Below, in pieces: positions 9,625-17,903 of a stretch of DNA of 64,000 nt. The stretch comes from Magnetococcales bacterium (lineage in GTDB: Bacteria > Pseudomonadota > Magnetococcia > Magnetococcales > Magnetaquicoccaceae). The stretch's first letter is position 1, and every line of letters starts with the position of its first letter. Under the pieces are notes generated by a model. It made no database searches and had not been told where the DNA came from. It was given only the letters and a program-made list of their open reading frames with translations. The position numbers and the translations under genes are program-made. The stretch is from positions 62,001-126,000 of the forward strand of contig JADGAZ010000011.1 of NCBI GenBank assembly GCA_015231755.1, given 5' to 3'.

Positions 9625-11722
9625 GACCCACTCTCCTACCCGACGGATGCAACGCCTCGCGCAAGCGCTCCTCCCGGTGCTGTCCGAACTCGATCAGGTG
9701 ATCGATCTCCAGAATCAAGGCCACCCGACCATCCCCCAGGATGGTGGCTCCGGAAAAGGATTTCACGTCGGCATGGACGCGACTCAACGATTTGATCACG
9801 GTCTGATGGTCCCCCAGAATCTGATCCACCACCAAACCGACCCGCCGCTTGCCCACCACCACGATCACCACCTTTTCATGGGGAGGGGGTTCCCCCATCA
9901 CCGCGAACAGGTCCCGCAAGTGCAGAAAAGGCACCAGCTCATCGCGAATAAAGAGAAAATTGTTTCCATCCCCCCCGGCATGCTCCACCATGGCATCCGC
10001 CAGTTCCACGATGGCGTCCACATTGGACAAGGGTACGATATAGCGCTCCTCCCCCACCTTGAGCAGCAGGCCATCGATGATGGCCAGGGTCAACGGCAGA
10101 CGCAACACCACGCGGCATCCCTCGCCGGACTGGCTGAACACTTCCACACTGCCACGCAGGGCGTCGATGCTTTTTTTCACCACATCCATGCCCACGCCGC
10201 GACCGGAGATCCCGGTCACCGCCTGAGCCGTGGAAAAACCGGGATGAAAAATCAACTGGGCCAGATCCCCATCGGAGATGTCGCTGCCGGGAGCCAGCAG
10301 ACCACGCTCCTCGGCCTTGGCCCGAATGCGGTTCAGGTTCAACCCTTTGCCATCGTCATCCACGGTGATCAGCACCTGTCCACCCACATGGGTGGCGGTC
10401 AGAAGCAGGGTGCCCTCTGGGGATTTTCCCGCGGCCAGCCGCGCTTCGGAAGACTCGATGCCGTGATCCATGGCGTTGCGGATCAGATGCACCAGGGGAT
10501 CGTTCAGGCTTTCGACCATAGTTTTGTCGAGTTCCGTCTCCTCCCCCCGGGTATCCAGACGTACCTGTTTTCCCAGTTCCCGGGAGAGATCCCGCACCAC
10601 TCGGCGAAACCGGCTGAACAACGAGCCGATGGGCACCATGCGAATGCCCTTGGTGGTCTCGCGCAACTCCGAGACCAGGCGCCCCATCTCCTCCACCACG
10701 GCCCGCAACGAAACAACCGACAACTCCTCGGTACTGGAATGGGCGATCTGTTTGAGACGGGATTGCACGATCACCAGTTCGCCCACCTGATTCATCAAGC
10801 CGTTGATGCGGTCGGAGTTGACCTTGACCACACTTTCGATAGTCGGCTTGCCAGCGGGGGAGGAGACGGCTGGAACGGGTTGCACCGGCAGGGACGCGGC
10901 AGGCCGGGAATCCACCATCGAAGAATCCACCGACTGGACCACCGGCTCAACGGACCCCATTTCCGGCTTCGGAGGGGCCGGATCCGGCGTGGCCGACAAG
11001 GGTTCGATGTGGAGCCGGGTTTCGTTGCGGATGAACAAAAAGACATCCTCGATGGCCTCCACCGGTTGGCCGGTGACGAGTTCAAGCTCCCAGCGCAGGT
11101 AACACCGATCCGGATCCAAGGCATCCAGACCCGGCACATCCGAAGCGTCGCAACGGACCTTGCCGGTGCCCATCTCCAGCATTTCACGAATCATCGTGAC
11201 CGGATTGGACCCCAGAACAAAAGCGTTCTCCGGCAGGATGAACCGGATGCGATACCCGTTGGAGAGCACGGGTGGCGGCGGAGGTTTGGGAGCGGCGGCC
11301 CTGGGCTCAGGGGGGGGAACCCGTCTGGGCGCCGCATCTCCCTGGCCACGCACCACCCGGTCGAGATGGGCCAGAATGGCATCACCCGCTCCGGCGGACA
11401 CCTGACCCGGGGCGTCGATCAGCAAACGCATGTAGTCCCTGGCTTCCAGGGTGACGCCCACCAGGGCGGGAGTGACAGGCACCTCCCCATTGCGCACCCG
11501 GTCGAAGACCGTTTCCACATGATGGGTGAATTTGGCCAACGCCTCGAAACCGAACATCGCCCCGGAACCCTTGATGGTGTGCAAGGCGCGGAAAGCCGAG
11601 GCAATGGTCTCCTTGTCTTCCGGAGCGGTTTCCAGGTCCAGCAGGGCGGTTTCGAGCTGAATGAACAGCTCGTCGGCCTCCTGGCGAAAAATGTCGGAGG
11701 GATCGCCGGAGAGAATGTTCAT
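9605..11722 (-). CDS. cheA: Chemotaxis histidine kinase CheA
   Basis: The 705-residue kinase has a P1 phosphotransfer domain with the phosphorylated histidine H48 in ALHTIKGSGAMFGF, then a P2-like CheY-binding domain (YRIRFILPENAFVLGSNP region). A proline-rich linker leads to P3 dimerisation, P4 ATPase (N box in HLIRNAMDHGIE, G box in GISGRGVGMDVV) and P5, the CheW-like regulatory domain. The start chosen is the ATG at 11722, whose ATGA overlaps the cheY stop by four bases; an earlier in-frame start at 11782 lies inside cheY and is unlikely. It autophosphorylates under receptor control and feeds CheY, CheB and possibly the receiver-PP2C protein of this operon. Confidence 0.96.
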   Translation of the reverse strand: MNILSGDPSDIFRQEADELFIQLETALLDLETAPEDKETIASAFRALHTIKGSGAMFGFEALAKFTHHVETVFDRVRNGEVPVTPALVGVTLEARDYMRLLIDAPGQVSAGAGDAILAHLDRVVRGQGDAAPRRVPPPEPRAAAPKPPPPPVLSNGYRIRFILPENAFVLGSNPVTMIREMLEMGTGKVRCDASDVPGLDALDPDRCYLRWELELVTGQPVEAIEDVFLFIRNETRLHIEPLSATPDPAPPKPEMGSVEPVVQSVDSSMVDSRPAASLPVQPVPAVSSPAGKPTIESVVKVNSDRINGLMNQVGELVIVQSRLKQIAHSSTEELSVVSLRAVVEEMGRLVSELRETTKGIRMVPIGSLFSRFRRVVRDLSRELGKQVRLDTRGEETELDKTMVESLNDPLVHLIRNAMDHGIESSEARLAAGKSPEGTLLLTATHVGGQVLITVDDDGKGLNLNRIRAKAEERGLLAPGSDISDGDLAQLIFHPGFSTAQAVTGISGRGVGMDVVKKSIDALRGSVEVFSQSGEGCRVVLRLPLTLAIIDGLLLKVGEERYIVPLSNVDAIVELADAMVEHAGGDGNNFLFIRDELVPFLHLRDLFAVMGEPPPHEKVVIVVVGKRRVGLVVDQILGDHQTVIKSLSRVHADVKSFSGATILGDGRVALILEIDHLIEFGQHREERLREALHPSGRRVGHETLVR

Positions 11723-12084
11723 TCCAACAACCGCCGGGTCACCTTGAGGAGCACTTCGGGAGCGAAAGGCTTGGTGAGCCAACCCGTAGCGCCGGCCTCT
11801 TTGGCCCGAGCGCGCAACGCCTCATCGCTTTCGGTGGTGACGAACAGGATCGGAACCCCTTTGTATTCGGATAGCTGACGCAGGGCGTCGATGAACTCCA
11901 GCCCTCCCATGCGGGGCATGTTGAGATCGGTGATCACCAGATCCACGGTGGTGTTTCTGGCTTTTTCCAGGCCGTCGAGACCGTCCACCGCCTCGATGAT
12001 CCGATATCCCCGCACCGCCAGCGTCAGCTTGATGGTCTGACGCATGCTGGGGGAGTCATCGACACACAGAATCATTTTGGTCAT
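11719..12084 (-). CDS. cheY: CheY-type single-domain response regulator
   Basis: The 121-residue receiver has the acidic pair in CVDDSPSMRQ, the phosphoacceptor in VITDLNMPRMGG, the switch Thr in VTTESD and the conserved Lys in LTKPFAPE. Proteins of this form carry phosphoryl signals from CheA to the flagellar switch, or act as phosphate sinks. The ATG at 12084 overlaps the STAS stop codon by one base (TGATG); an in-frame start four codons earlier is less likely. It overlaps cheA by four bases. Whether it drives the motor or serves the internal Sia module cannot be told from sequence. Confidence 0.93.
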   Translation of the reverse strand: MTKMILCVDDSPSMRQTIKLTLAVRGYRIIEAVDGLDGLEKARNTTVDLVITDLNMPRMGGLEFIDALRQLSEYKGVPILFVTTESDEALRARAKEAGATGWLTKPFAPEVLLKVTRRLLE

Positions 12085-12413
12085 CAGACGTTCCACAACT
12101 CCTCAAATTCGTGTTCCAGGCCAGCCAGTCGGATCTGCTCGGCCATAACGCCCATCCCGGGGAGAACCACCCTCAAGGCCAACTCGTCACCACCGGTAGA
12201 ACGCCGGGCGGCGATGATCATCTGAACCATGGACAGGTCGGTCTGCACCACATCGGAACAGTCCAGCACCACCGGCACGCCTTGATTCAGCAGGCCCAGC
12301 ACAGCCTCGCGCACAGCGGCAACTTCACGGATGGTCGCGCGCGCGGGCAATCGCAGCACGCCATCCGTACCCTGCGATGCGTCCATCATGGACGATTCAT
12401 TGCCCAAATCCAT
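12084..12413 (-). CDS. STAS-domain protein, anti-sigma-antagonist type
   Basis: The 109-residue protein is a single STAS domain: VLRLPARATIREVAAVREAVLGLL, then the strand VVLDCSDVVQTDLSMVQM that carries the usual phospho-serine position. STAS proteins of the SpoIIAA/RsbV class are switched by kinase and PP2C phosphatase pairs. Here it is the first gene of an operon that also encodes a SiaB kinase and a PP2C phosphatase, so it may be a second substrate of that pair; that is inference. Single STAS genes also head some other chemotaxis operons. I chose ATG 12413, preceded by GGAATGGAAA, rather than a TTG eight codons upstream. Confidence 0.88.
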   Translation of the reverse strand: MDLGNESSMMDASQGTDGVLRLPARATIREVAAVREAVLGLLNQGVPVVLDCSDVVQTDLSMVQMIIAARRSTGGDELALRVVLPGMGVMAEQIRLAGLEHEFEELWNV

Positions 12414-12484
12414 ATTTTTTCCATTCCATGGGAGCAAAACCTGCGGAAAAATGATCCTAATGATTGATATTTCAGCATGGATCC

Positions 12485-12513
12485 ATTATCCTCTCAACCG
12501 TTCCATTTTTCAA
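12485..12513 (-). promoter_or_regulatory. Sigma-70-type promoter of the chemotaxis/Sia operon
   Basis: Reading leftwards, TTGAAA (12513-12508) and GATAAT (12490-12485) are separated by exactly 17 bases. Each hexamer is close to consensus. The -10 box is about 70 bases upstream of the STAS start codon, and no comparable promoter was noticed further down the operon. Confidence 0.65.
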
Positions 12514-12614
12514 CGAGGAAAATCAGGTTTTCTGCAGGTTCTGCACGCTTTGGTCGCAGTTGAACGTTTCACCCGCCTGATGTCCCAACCTTTCACCAAG
12601 GAGTCCCATTCGCC

Positions 12615-12968
12615 ATGTCCATCACCCTCACCCCCAGTGCCGCCAACAAATTGAGCGCACTGCTGCAAGAAGAGAACAACCCGCAAACCAAGCTGCGCAT
12701 CTTCGTTTCCGGGGGAGGCTGTTCCGGTTTCAAGTATGGCTTCACCTTCGATGACACCCAGGAAGAGGCCGATCTTCTGGTCGAATCCCATGGCGCCAAG
12801 GTGCTGGTGGATCCCACTTCCCTCAACTATCTGGCCGGTGCGGAAGTCGATTACGTGGAAGACCTTTCCGGCGCCCAGTTTGTCATCCGCAACCCCAATG
12901 CCGCCAGTTCCTGCGGTTGTGGTCAGTCCTTCACCCCCAACTCCATGGGCGGATGTTCCAACGCCTGA
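12615..12968 (+). CDS. erpA: Iron-sulfur cluster insertion protein ErpA/IscA family
   Basis: The 117-residue A-type carrier has the three conserved cysteines in the expected places: one in [11 protein letters not shown] and two in SSCGCGQSF near the C-terminus. These proteins accept Fe-S clusters from the scaffold and hand them to target enzymes. Fe-S client candidates within the window include the radical-SAM protein and the MagIII-like glycosylase. AAGGAG lies about 12 bases before the ATG. It is divergent from the chemotaxis operon and stands alone, with lon 178 bases downstream. Confidence 0.94.
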   Translation: MSITLTPSAANKLSALLQEENNPQTKLRIFVSGGGCSGFKYGFTFDDTQEEADLLVESHGAKVLVDPTSLNYLAGAEVDYVEDLSGAQFVIRNPNAASSCGCGQSFTPNSMGGCSNA

Positions 12969-12983
12969 TTCCGGACCAATAAA

Positions 12984-13046
12984 GGCGCGGATGAAAAAAA
13001 TCCTGGCATTTGCCAAAAAATGGCATTTGCCGGTTGCATCCGCGCC
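12984..13046 (+). repeat. Nested inverted and direct repeats upstream of lon
   Basis: GGCGCGGATG at 12984-12993 pairs perfectly with CATCCGCGCC at 13037-13046. Inside the loop lie a 12-base palindrome TGGCATTTGCCA (13004-13015) and a near-identical copy (13021-13032, last base changed). The outer stem could terminate erpA transcription, while the inner palindromes look like operator sites just upstream of the lon promoter. Function is not proven. Confidence 0.5.
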
Positions 13047-13064
13047 CTACGGATCCCATATAAT
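13034..13064 (+). promoter_or_regulatory. Candidate lon promoter
   Basis: A perfect TATAAT lies at 13059-13064, with TTGCAT 19 bases upstream at 13034-13039. The overlapping CCCATATAA also resembles a heat-shock (sigma-32) -10 element, with the same TTGCAT placed about 15 bases before it. Lon is commonly heat-shock controlled, so both readings are kept; the start site is 83 bases or less from the lon ATG. Confidence 0.4.
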
Positions 13065-13146
13065 CTTCCATCAAAATCCGGTTTTGTTTCAAAAGAAACC
13101 CAATTCACTCAAACCGATCCATTTTCCCGGTGGACAGGGATGAACC

Positions 13147-15621
13147 ATGGCCGACGACCAACCCAAAAACGACGATCCCAGCTTCCCCTCGGCGTCCACG
13201 GTGGACGCCGCGCAACCGCCACTGGAAGAGATGATCGACGACAAACCTGACGACAAATCCGATTCCGCCCCACCGGCGCGGGTGGAGGATCTGTTGCCTT
13301 CGGAACTGGTGATCTATCCCTTGGGGGGGCGCCCGTTTTTTCCCGGCATGCTCACCCCCATTCAGGTGGAAGGCTCCCCCTACTACGACACCATCAAATA
13401 CGCCCTGCACTCTCCGGGCAAAATGTTCGGCATCGTCTTGAGCCATGCCGAAGATGGAGACGAGGTGTTCGAGTCCAGCAAGTTGTACCGCTTCGGGGCC
13501 GTGGCCCGCATCATGGAGGCGGCCATCAACGAAGAGGACAAACAAATCAAGCTCCTGGCCGAAGGCATCTCCCGCTTTGAAATCCTGGAGATCGTCCAGC
13601 CCGGTCCGCCGATCATCGCCCGGGTGGTCCATCACGACAAGCTCTCCCTCAATCTGGACCTGGATGCCCTCAAGCCCTACACCATGGCGGTGATCAGCGC
13701 CTTGAAGGAGATCCTGAAATTCGACTCCCTGTATCAGGAACAGGTCAAAATGTTCCTGTCGCGCCACAACTTCGGGGAGCCGGATCGTCTGGCGGACTTC
13801 GTGGCCTCCATGACCAGTTCCAAACGCGAAGAGCTGCAAGAGGTCTTGGAGACCCTCAACATCCGGGAACGGCTGGAAAAAGTGCTGGCTCTGCTGAAAA
13901 AAGAGCTGGAAATGGTCAAGTTGCAAGACAAGATCTCCCGGCAGGTGGAAGAGGGCATCTCGAAGAATCAACGCCAGTTCTTTCTACGGGAGCAGCTCAA
14001 GGAGATTCAAAAAGAGCTGGGCATCACCAAGGACGATCGCACCGCCGACATGGAGCGGTTCCGGGAGCGTCTGCAAAAATTGACCCTGGCGGACGAACCC
14101 AAAAAACGCATCGAAGAGGAGTTGGACAAACTCTCCATCCTGGAGACCGGATCTTCGGAATACGGGGTCACCCGCAACTATGTGGACTGGTTGACCAGCC
14201 TCCCCTGGGGGGTCCACACCAAGGACAAACTGGATATCAGCCGCGCCCGTCAGGTGCTCAACAAGGATCACGACGCCCTCAACGACGTGAAAGAACGCAT
14301 CCTGGAATTCCTGGCCGTGGGCAAACTCAAAGGAGAGATCGGGGGATCGATCATCCTGCTGGTGGGTCCGCCGGGCGTGGGAAAAACCTCCATCGGTCGT
14401 TCCGTGGCCCGGGCCGTGGGTCGAAAATTCTTTCGGTTTTCCGTGGGGGGCATGCGGGACGAAGCCGAAATCAAAGGCCATCGCCGCACCTATGTGGGCG
14501 CCATGCCCGGCAAGATGATCCAGGCCTTGCGGCGCACCGAGTCGGCCAATCCCATCATCATGCTCGACGAGGTGGACAAGATCGGCGCCAGCTATCACGG
14601 CGATCCGGCCTCGGCCCTGCTGGAGGTGCTGGACCCGGAACAAAACAACGAATTCCTCGATCACTACCTGGACGTGCGTTTCGATCTGTCCAAGATTCTG
14701 TTCATCTGCACCGCCAACCAGTTGGATACCATCCCCCAGCCCCTGCTGGACCGCATGGAGATCATCCGCCTGTCGGGCTACATCACCGAAGAAAAAATCA
14801 AGATCGCCCGCAACCACCTGATTCCCAAGCAGTACGAAAAAAACGGCATGCAATACTCCCAGTTGCGCATCAGCAACGATGCCGTGCGGGTGATCGTGGA
14901 CGGTTATGCCCGTGAGGCGGGGGTGCGCCGTCTGGAACAAAAAATCGCCGCCATCGTCCGCAAGGCCGCGGTGAAAATCCTGGAAGAAAACGCCACCATC
15001 CCGATCCGGGTGGGCAAGGATCAGGTGGAAACCTTCCTCGGCAAACCGGGATTCCGGGACGAACAGCCCTTCCACGGCATCGGCGTGGTGACGGGACTGG
15101 CCTGGACCGCCATGGGGGGTGCCACCCTGGACGTGGAAGCCATCAACCCCGGCGGCGAAAAACCCGGCCTTACCCTGACCGGCGCCCTGGGAGACGTGAT
15201 GAAAGAGTCGGCCCACATCGCCTTGAGCTATATCTCGTCCAACTGTGTCAGCCTGGGGGGCAATCCCAAACTGCTCACCCACCACCCGGTCCATCTGCAC
15301 GTTCCCGAAGGGGCCACCCCCAAGGATGGTCCTTCGGCGGGCATCACCATGGCCACCGCCATGTTGTCGTTGGCCAAGAACCAACCCATCAACCGCCGTC
15401 TGGCCATGACCGGAGAAATCACCCTCACCGGTCAGGTGCTGGCCGTGGGCGGCATCCGCGAAAAGGTGATCGCCGCCCGGCGTGTGGGCATCCGGGAATT
15501 GATCATGCCGGAAGCCTGCCGGAAAAGCTACGAAGAGGTGCCGGACCACATCCGTGAAGGATTCACGGTCCACTTCGTGCAAAAATATCCCCAGGTGGCC
15601 AAACTGGTGTTCGATCCGTGA
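13147..15621 (+). CDS. lon: ATP-dependent protease Lon
   Basis: The 824-residue protein has a LonN substrate-binding domain, a coiled-coil region (about 230-300), an AAA+ ATPase with Walker A GPPGVGKT at 407-414 and Walker B in IIMLDEVDKIG, and an S16 protease domain with catalytic S730 in PKDGPSAG and the partner Lys in REKVIAA. It degrades damaged and regulatory proteins in the cytoplasm. Compared with E. coli Lon it carries about 50 extra N-terminal residues, rich in Asp, Ser and Pro, before the first conserved strand. The ATG at 13147 is the only start that keeps this extension in frame from the promoter; a later start is possible but none looks better placed. Confidence 0.96.
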   Translation: MADDQPKNDDPSFPSASTVDAAQPPLEEMIDDKPDDKSDSAPPARVEDLLPSELVIYPLGGRPFFPGMLTPIQVEGSPYYDTIKYALHSPGKMFGIVLSHAEDGDEVFESSKLYRFGAVARIMEAAINEEDKQIKLLAEGISRFEILEIVQPGPPIIARVVHHDKLSLNLDLDALKPYTMAVISALKEILKFDSLYQEQVKMFLSRHNFGEPDRLADFVASMTSSKREELQEVLETLNIRERLEKVLALLKKELEMVKLQDKISRQVEEGISKNQRQFFLREQLKEIQKELGITKDDRTADMERFRERLQKLTLADEPKKRIEEELDKLSILETGSSEYGVTRNYVDWLTSLPWGVHTKDKLDISRARQVLNKDHDALNDVKERILEFLAVGKLKGEIGGSIILLVGPPGVGKTSIGRSVARAVGRKFFRFSVGGMRDEAEIKGHRRTYVGAMPGKMIQALRRTESANPIIMLDEVDKIGASYHGDPASALLEVLDPEQNNEFLDHYLDVRFDLSKILFICTANQLDTIPQPLLDRMEIIRLSGYITEEKIKIARNHLIPKQYEKNGMQYSQLRISNDAVRVIVDGYAREAGVRRLEQKIAAIVRKAAVKILEENATIPIRVGKDQVETFLGKPGFRDEQPFHGIGVVTGLAWTAMGGATLDVEAINPGGEKPGLTLTGALGDVMKESAHIALSYISSNCVSLGGNPKLLTHHPVHLHVPEGATPKDGPSAGITMATAMLSLAKNQPINRRLAMTGEITLTGQVLAVGGIREKVIAARRVGIRELIMPEACRKSYEEVPDHIREGFTVHFVQKYPQVAKLVFDP

Positions 15622-15724
15622 CCGCGCCGCGCACCGGATCCCCGACCTCTTTCACAAAAATGCTACCCTGCGATCCTTGCGACACAAGGAGCGCGGCAAC
15701 CCCTGCTTTCAGGCCATCCTTGCC

Positions 15725-16312
15725 ATGAGCACTGAAATCCGCCAGCTTATCGAGGAGTCCATCGCGGTCAAACAGGCCGTGCTGAACGATCCCCACATTC
15801 TGGCCCAAATCGAGACCCTGGCCGAAAAATGTCTGCATTCCCTGCGCTCCGGGGGCAAGATTCTGTTCGCGGGCAATGGCGGCAGCTTCGCCGACGCCCA
15901 GCATCTGTCCGCCGAACTGACCGCCCGTTTCCAGATCGACCGGGCGCCCCTGCCCTCCCTGGCTCTGGGGGCCAACAATTCCGCCATCAGCGCCATCGGC
16001 AACGATTACGGTTACGAACAGGTCTTCGCCCGGGAACTGCACGCCATCGCCCGCCCGGAAGACCTGTTCATCCCCATCACCACCAGCGGCAACAGCCCCA
16101 ACATTCTGGCCGCCATCGAAGCGGGTCAACGCCTGGGCATCACCATGGTGGGACTCACCGGACAGGAGGGAGGCCGAATGAAATCCCTGTGCGACTGCAT
16201 CTGCATCCCGTCCAAGGTGACGGCCCGCATCCAGGAGTGTCACATTCTGGTGGGACATATCCTGTGCGGATTAATCGAATCCCGTTATTTCGCCCCGGAC
16301 AACGCCGACTGA
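15725..16312 (+). CDS. gmhA: Sedoheptulose 7-phosphate isomerase GmhA (phosphoheptose isomerase)
   Basis: The 195-residue SIS-domain protein matches GmhA in length and motifs: the phosphosugar loop AGNGGSFADAQHLSAEL containing the catalytic Glu, TTSGNSPN, and the C-terminal catalytic His in QECHILVGHILC. It converts sedoheptulose 7-phosphate to D-glycero-D-manno-heptose 7-phosphate, the first step to the ADP-heptose of the LPS inner core. No other heptose genes are adjacent. The ATG at 15725 lies 103 bases after the lon stop; an open frame continues upstream into lon but lacks family similarity. Confidence 0.92.
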   Translation: MSTEIRQLIEESIAVKQAVLNDPHILAQIETLAEKCLHSLRSGGKILFAGNGGSFADAQHLSAELTARFQIDRAPLPSLALGANNSAISAIGNDYGYEQVFARELHAIARPEDLFIPITTSGNSPNILAAIEAGQRLGITMVGLTGQEGGRMKSLCDCICIPSKVTARIQECHILVGHILCGLIESRYFAPDNAD

Positions 16313-16373
16313 AAAACCGACAGATTCCACCGGTCTTTAAGAACTCCCCAAACACACCCGGCCAATGCAAACA

Positions 16374-16403
16374 GTGACGCCCGCCCCTGGATTGTGCTAT
16401 TCT
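16374..16403 (+). promoter_or_regulatory. prfB promoter (shares a 27-base block with the lysS promoter)
   Basis: GTGACG (16374-16379) and TATTCT (16398-16403) are 18 bases apart, about 50 bases upstream of the prfB ATG. The 27 bases from 16361 are identical, except for one position, to those from 19241 upstream of lysS, and the -10 box sits at the same distance in both. Confidence 0.55.
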
Positions 16404-16452
16404 TGCTCGATTCTATCGCAACGCCCAATATCACCTGGAGCACCCAAAAACC

Positions 16453-17560
16453 ATGGATGAAAACATACAAAAAAACTTCGACGCGATTTGGGAGAAATTG
16501 GTTCTCCTAAGGGGGCATCTTTAACTACGATCACGGCAAGAAACGCCTGGAAGAGCTGGTCTCCTTTTCCGAGGATCCCGCCCTTTGGAACCAGCCCGCC
16601 CGTGCCAAAGAGGTGATGCGGGAAAAAAGCCTTTTGGAAAAGACCATCGGCGAATGGGACCATCTGGAGCGGGAGCTGAAAGACGCCAAAGAGCTGCACG
16701 CCATGGCCCTGGAAGAGCAGGAGACCGAACTGCTGTCCGATGTGGCCAAACAATCCGTGGCCATGCTGGAACGGGTCGAGGCGCTGGAACTGGCGCGCAT
16801 GCTGTCGGGAGAGGCGGACATCAACAACGCCTTTCTGGAGATCCATCCCGGCGCCGGAGGCACCGAGTCCCAGGACTGGGCGGAAATGCTGTTGCGCATG
16901 TATCTGCGCTGGTGCGAGTCCCACGGCCTGAAAGTGGAGATGAACGACTACCAGCCCGGCGACGAGGCCGGATGCAAATCCGTCTCCTTGCGGGTCGAAG
17001 GGGAGTTCGCCTATGGCCGTCTGAAAACCGAAAGTGGGGTGCATCGACTGGTGCGCATCAGTCCGTTCGACGCCTCGGCGCGGCGGCATACGTCGTTTTC
17101 GTCGGTCTATGTCTACCCGGAGATCGACGACAGCATCCAGGTGGAGATCGAAGACAAGGATCTGCGCATCGACACCTTCCGGGCCTCCGGGGCCGGGGGT
17201 CAGCACGTCAACAAGACCAGCTCGGCCATCCGCATCACCCACTTTCCCACCGGGATCGTGGTGCAGTGCCAGAATGGCCGCTCCCAGCACCGCAACAAAG
17301 ACGAAGCCTTCAGCATGCTCAAGGCCCGTCTGTATCAACTCGAACTCGACAAACGGGCCGAAGAGGCCAAACAGGTCAACGACTCCAAAAGCGAAATCGG
17401 CTGGGGTCGCCAGATCCGCTCCTATGTCCTCCACCCCTATCGCATGGTGAAAGACCTGCGCACCGGCGTGGAAAAAGGCGCGGCGGACGCGGTCCTCGAT
17501 GGCGACCTGGACGACTTCATCAAGGCCGCCCTCTCCCAGAGGATCGGCGAAGGACAATGA
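16453..17560 (+). CDS. prfB: Peptide chain release factor 2, expressed through a programmed +1 frameshift
   Basis: Translation starts at ATG 16453 and gives 23 codons ending AGG GGG CAT CTT, then meets an in-frame TAA at 16522-16524. Skipping T16522 continues as AAC TAC GAT and an uninterrupted frame to 17560, giving a protein of about 368 residues, the normal RF2 length. The RF2 anticodon-like SPF is in VRISPFDAS, and the peptidyl-transferase-centre GGQ is in SGAGGQHVNKT. RF2 releases peptides at UGA and UAA. A gene caller would miss the first exon and start at 16613. Sequence before the shift reads MDENIQKNFDAIWEKL, typical of RF2 starts. Unusually, the frameshift stop is UAA. Confidence 0.93.
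16510..16524 (+). promoter_or_regulatory. Programmed +1 frameshift site of prfB with a UAA stop
   Basis: The site consists of the Shine-Dalgarno-like AGGGGG (16510-16515), a one-codon spacer CAT, the slippery CTT (16519-16521) and TAA followed by C. Arrangement and spacing equal the classical RF2 site, except that the stop is TAA rather than TGA. Confidence 0.85.
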
Positions 17561-17566
17561 CGCCAA

Positions 17567-17604
17567 GCCGCCAAGCTCCGGGATGCCCGGGGCTTGGCGG
17601 CTTT
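17567..17604 (+). terminator. Rho-independent terminator after prfB
   Basis: GCCGCCAAGC at 17567-17576 pairs with GCTTGGCGGC at 17592-17601, with an inner CCGGG/CCCGG pairing and a tiny loop, followed by TTT. The hairpin begins six bases after the prfB stop codon. The U tract is short. Confidence 0.7.
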
Positions 17605-17809
17605 CAGAACGTCTGCCACGACGGCAATCAACGCCCCTTCCAGCCAGTACCAATCCAACAGCGCTTCGACTCCGGAAGCATGCTTGTGATGAATAATTCA
17701 CAGGCATCCACTCTTTTCGGAACGCTCATCCATTAAAATCCGGTAGAAATCTCTTCAATCCCAAAGAAATATGCAACAATCCTGCAAAACGGATGTCTAA
17801 TAAAGATCG

Positions 17810-17825
17810 CTTTCAACTTTGAAAG
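17810..17825 (+). promoter_or_regulatory. Palindrome upstream of the FadL-like gene, possible operator
   Basis: CTTTCAA (17810-17816) and TTGAAAG (17819-17825) form a perfect inverted repeat with a two-base centre, 79 bases before the start codon. It is the only clear dyad in the region between the prfB terminator and the porin gene. A fatty-acid-responsive regulator would be a natural guess given the gene, but no regulator is identified. Confidence 0.35.
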
Positions 17826-17903
17826 ACTGTACGCCTGTCTTGACGGTTAAAGCGAGCCAAAAGGGAGTGACGGCGACGACAACCGATAAACAGGAGAAAC
17901 CGA

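Noticed and set aside
16613-17560. prfB starting at the internal ATG 16613 without frameshift
   Set aside because: The upstream 23 codons, the AGGGGG-CTT-stop arrangement and the continuous RF2 homology after a +1 shift show that the full gene starts at 16453.
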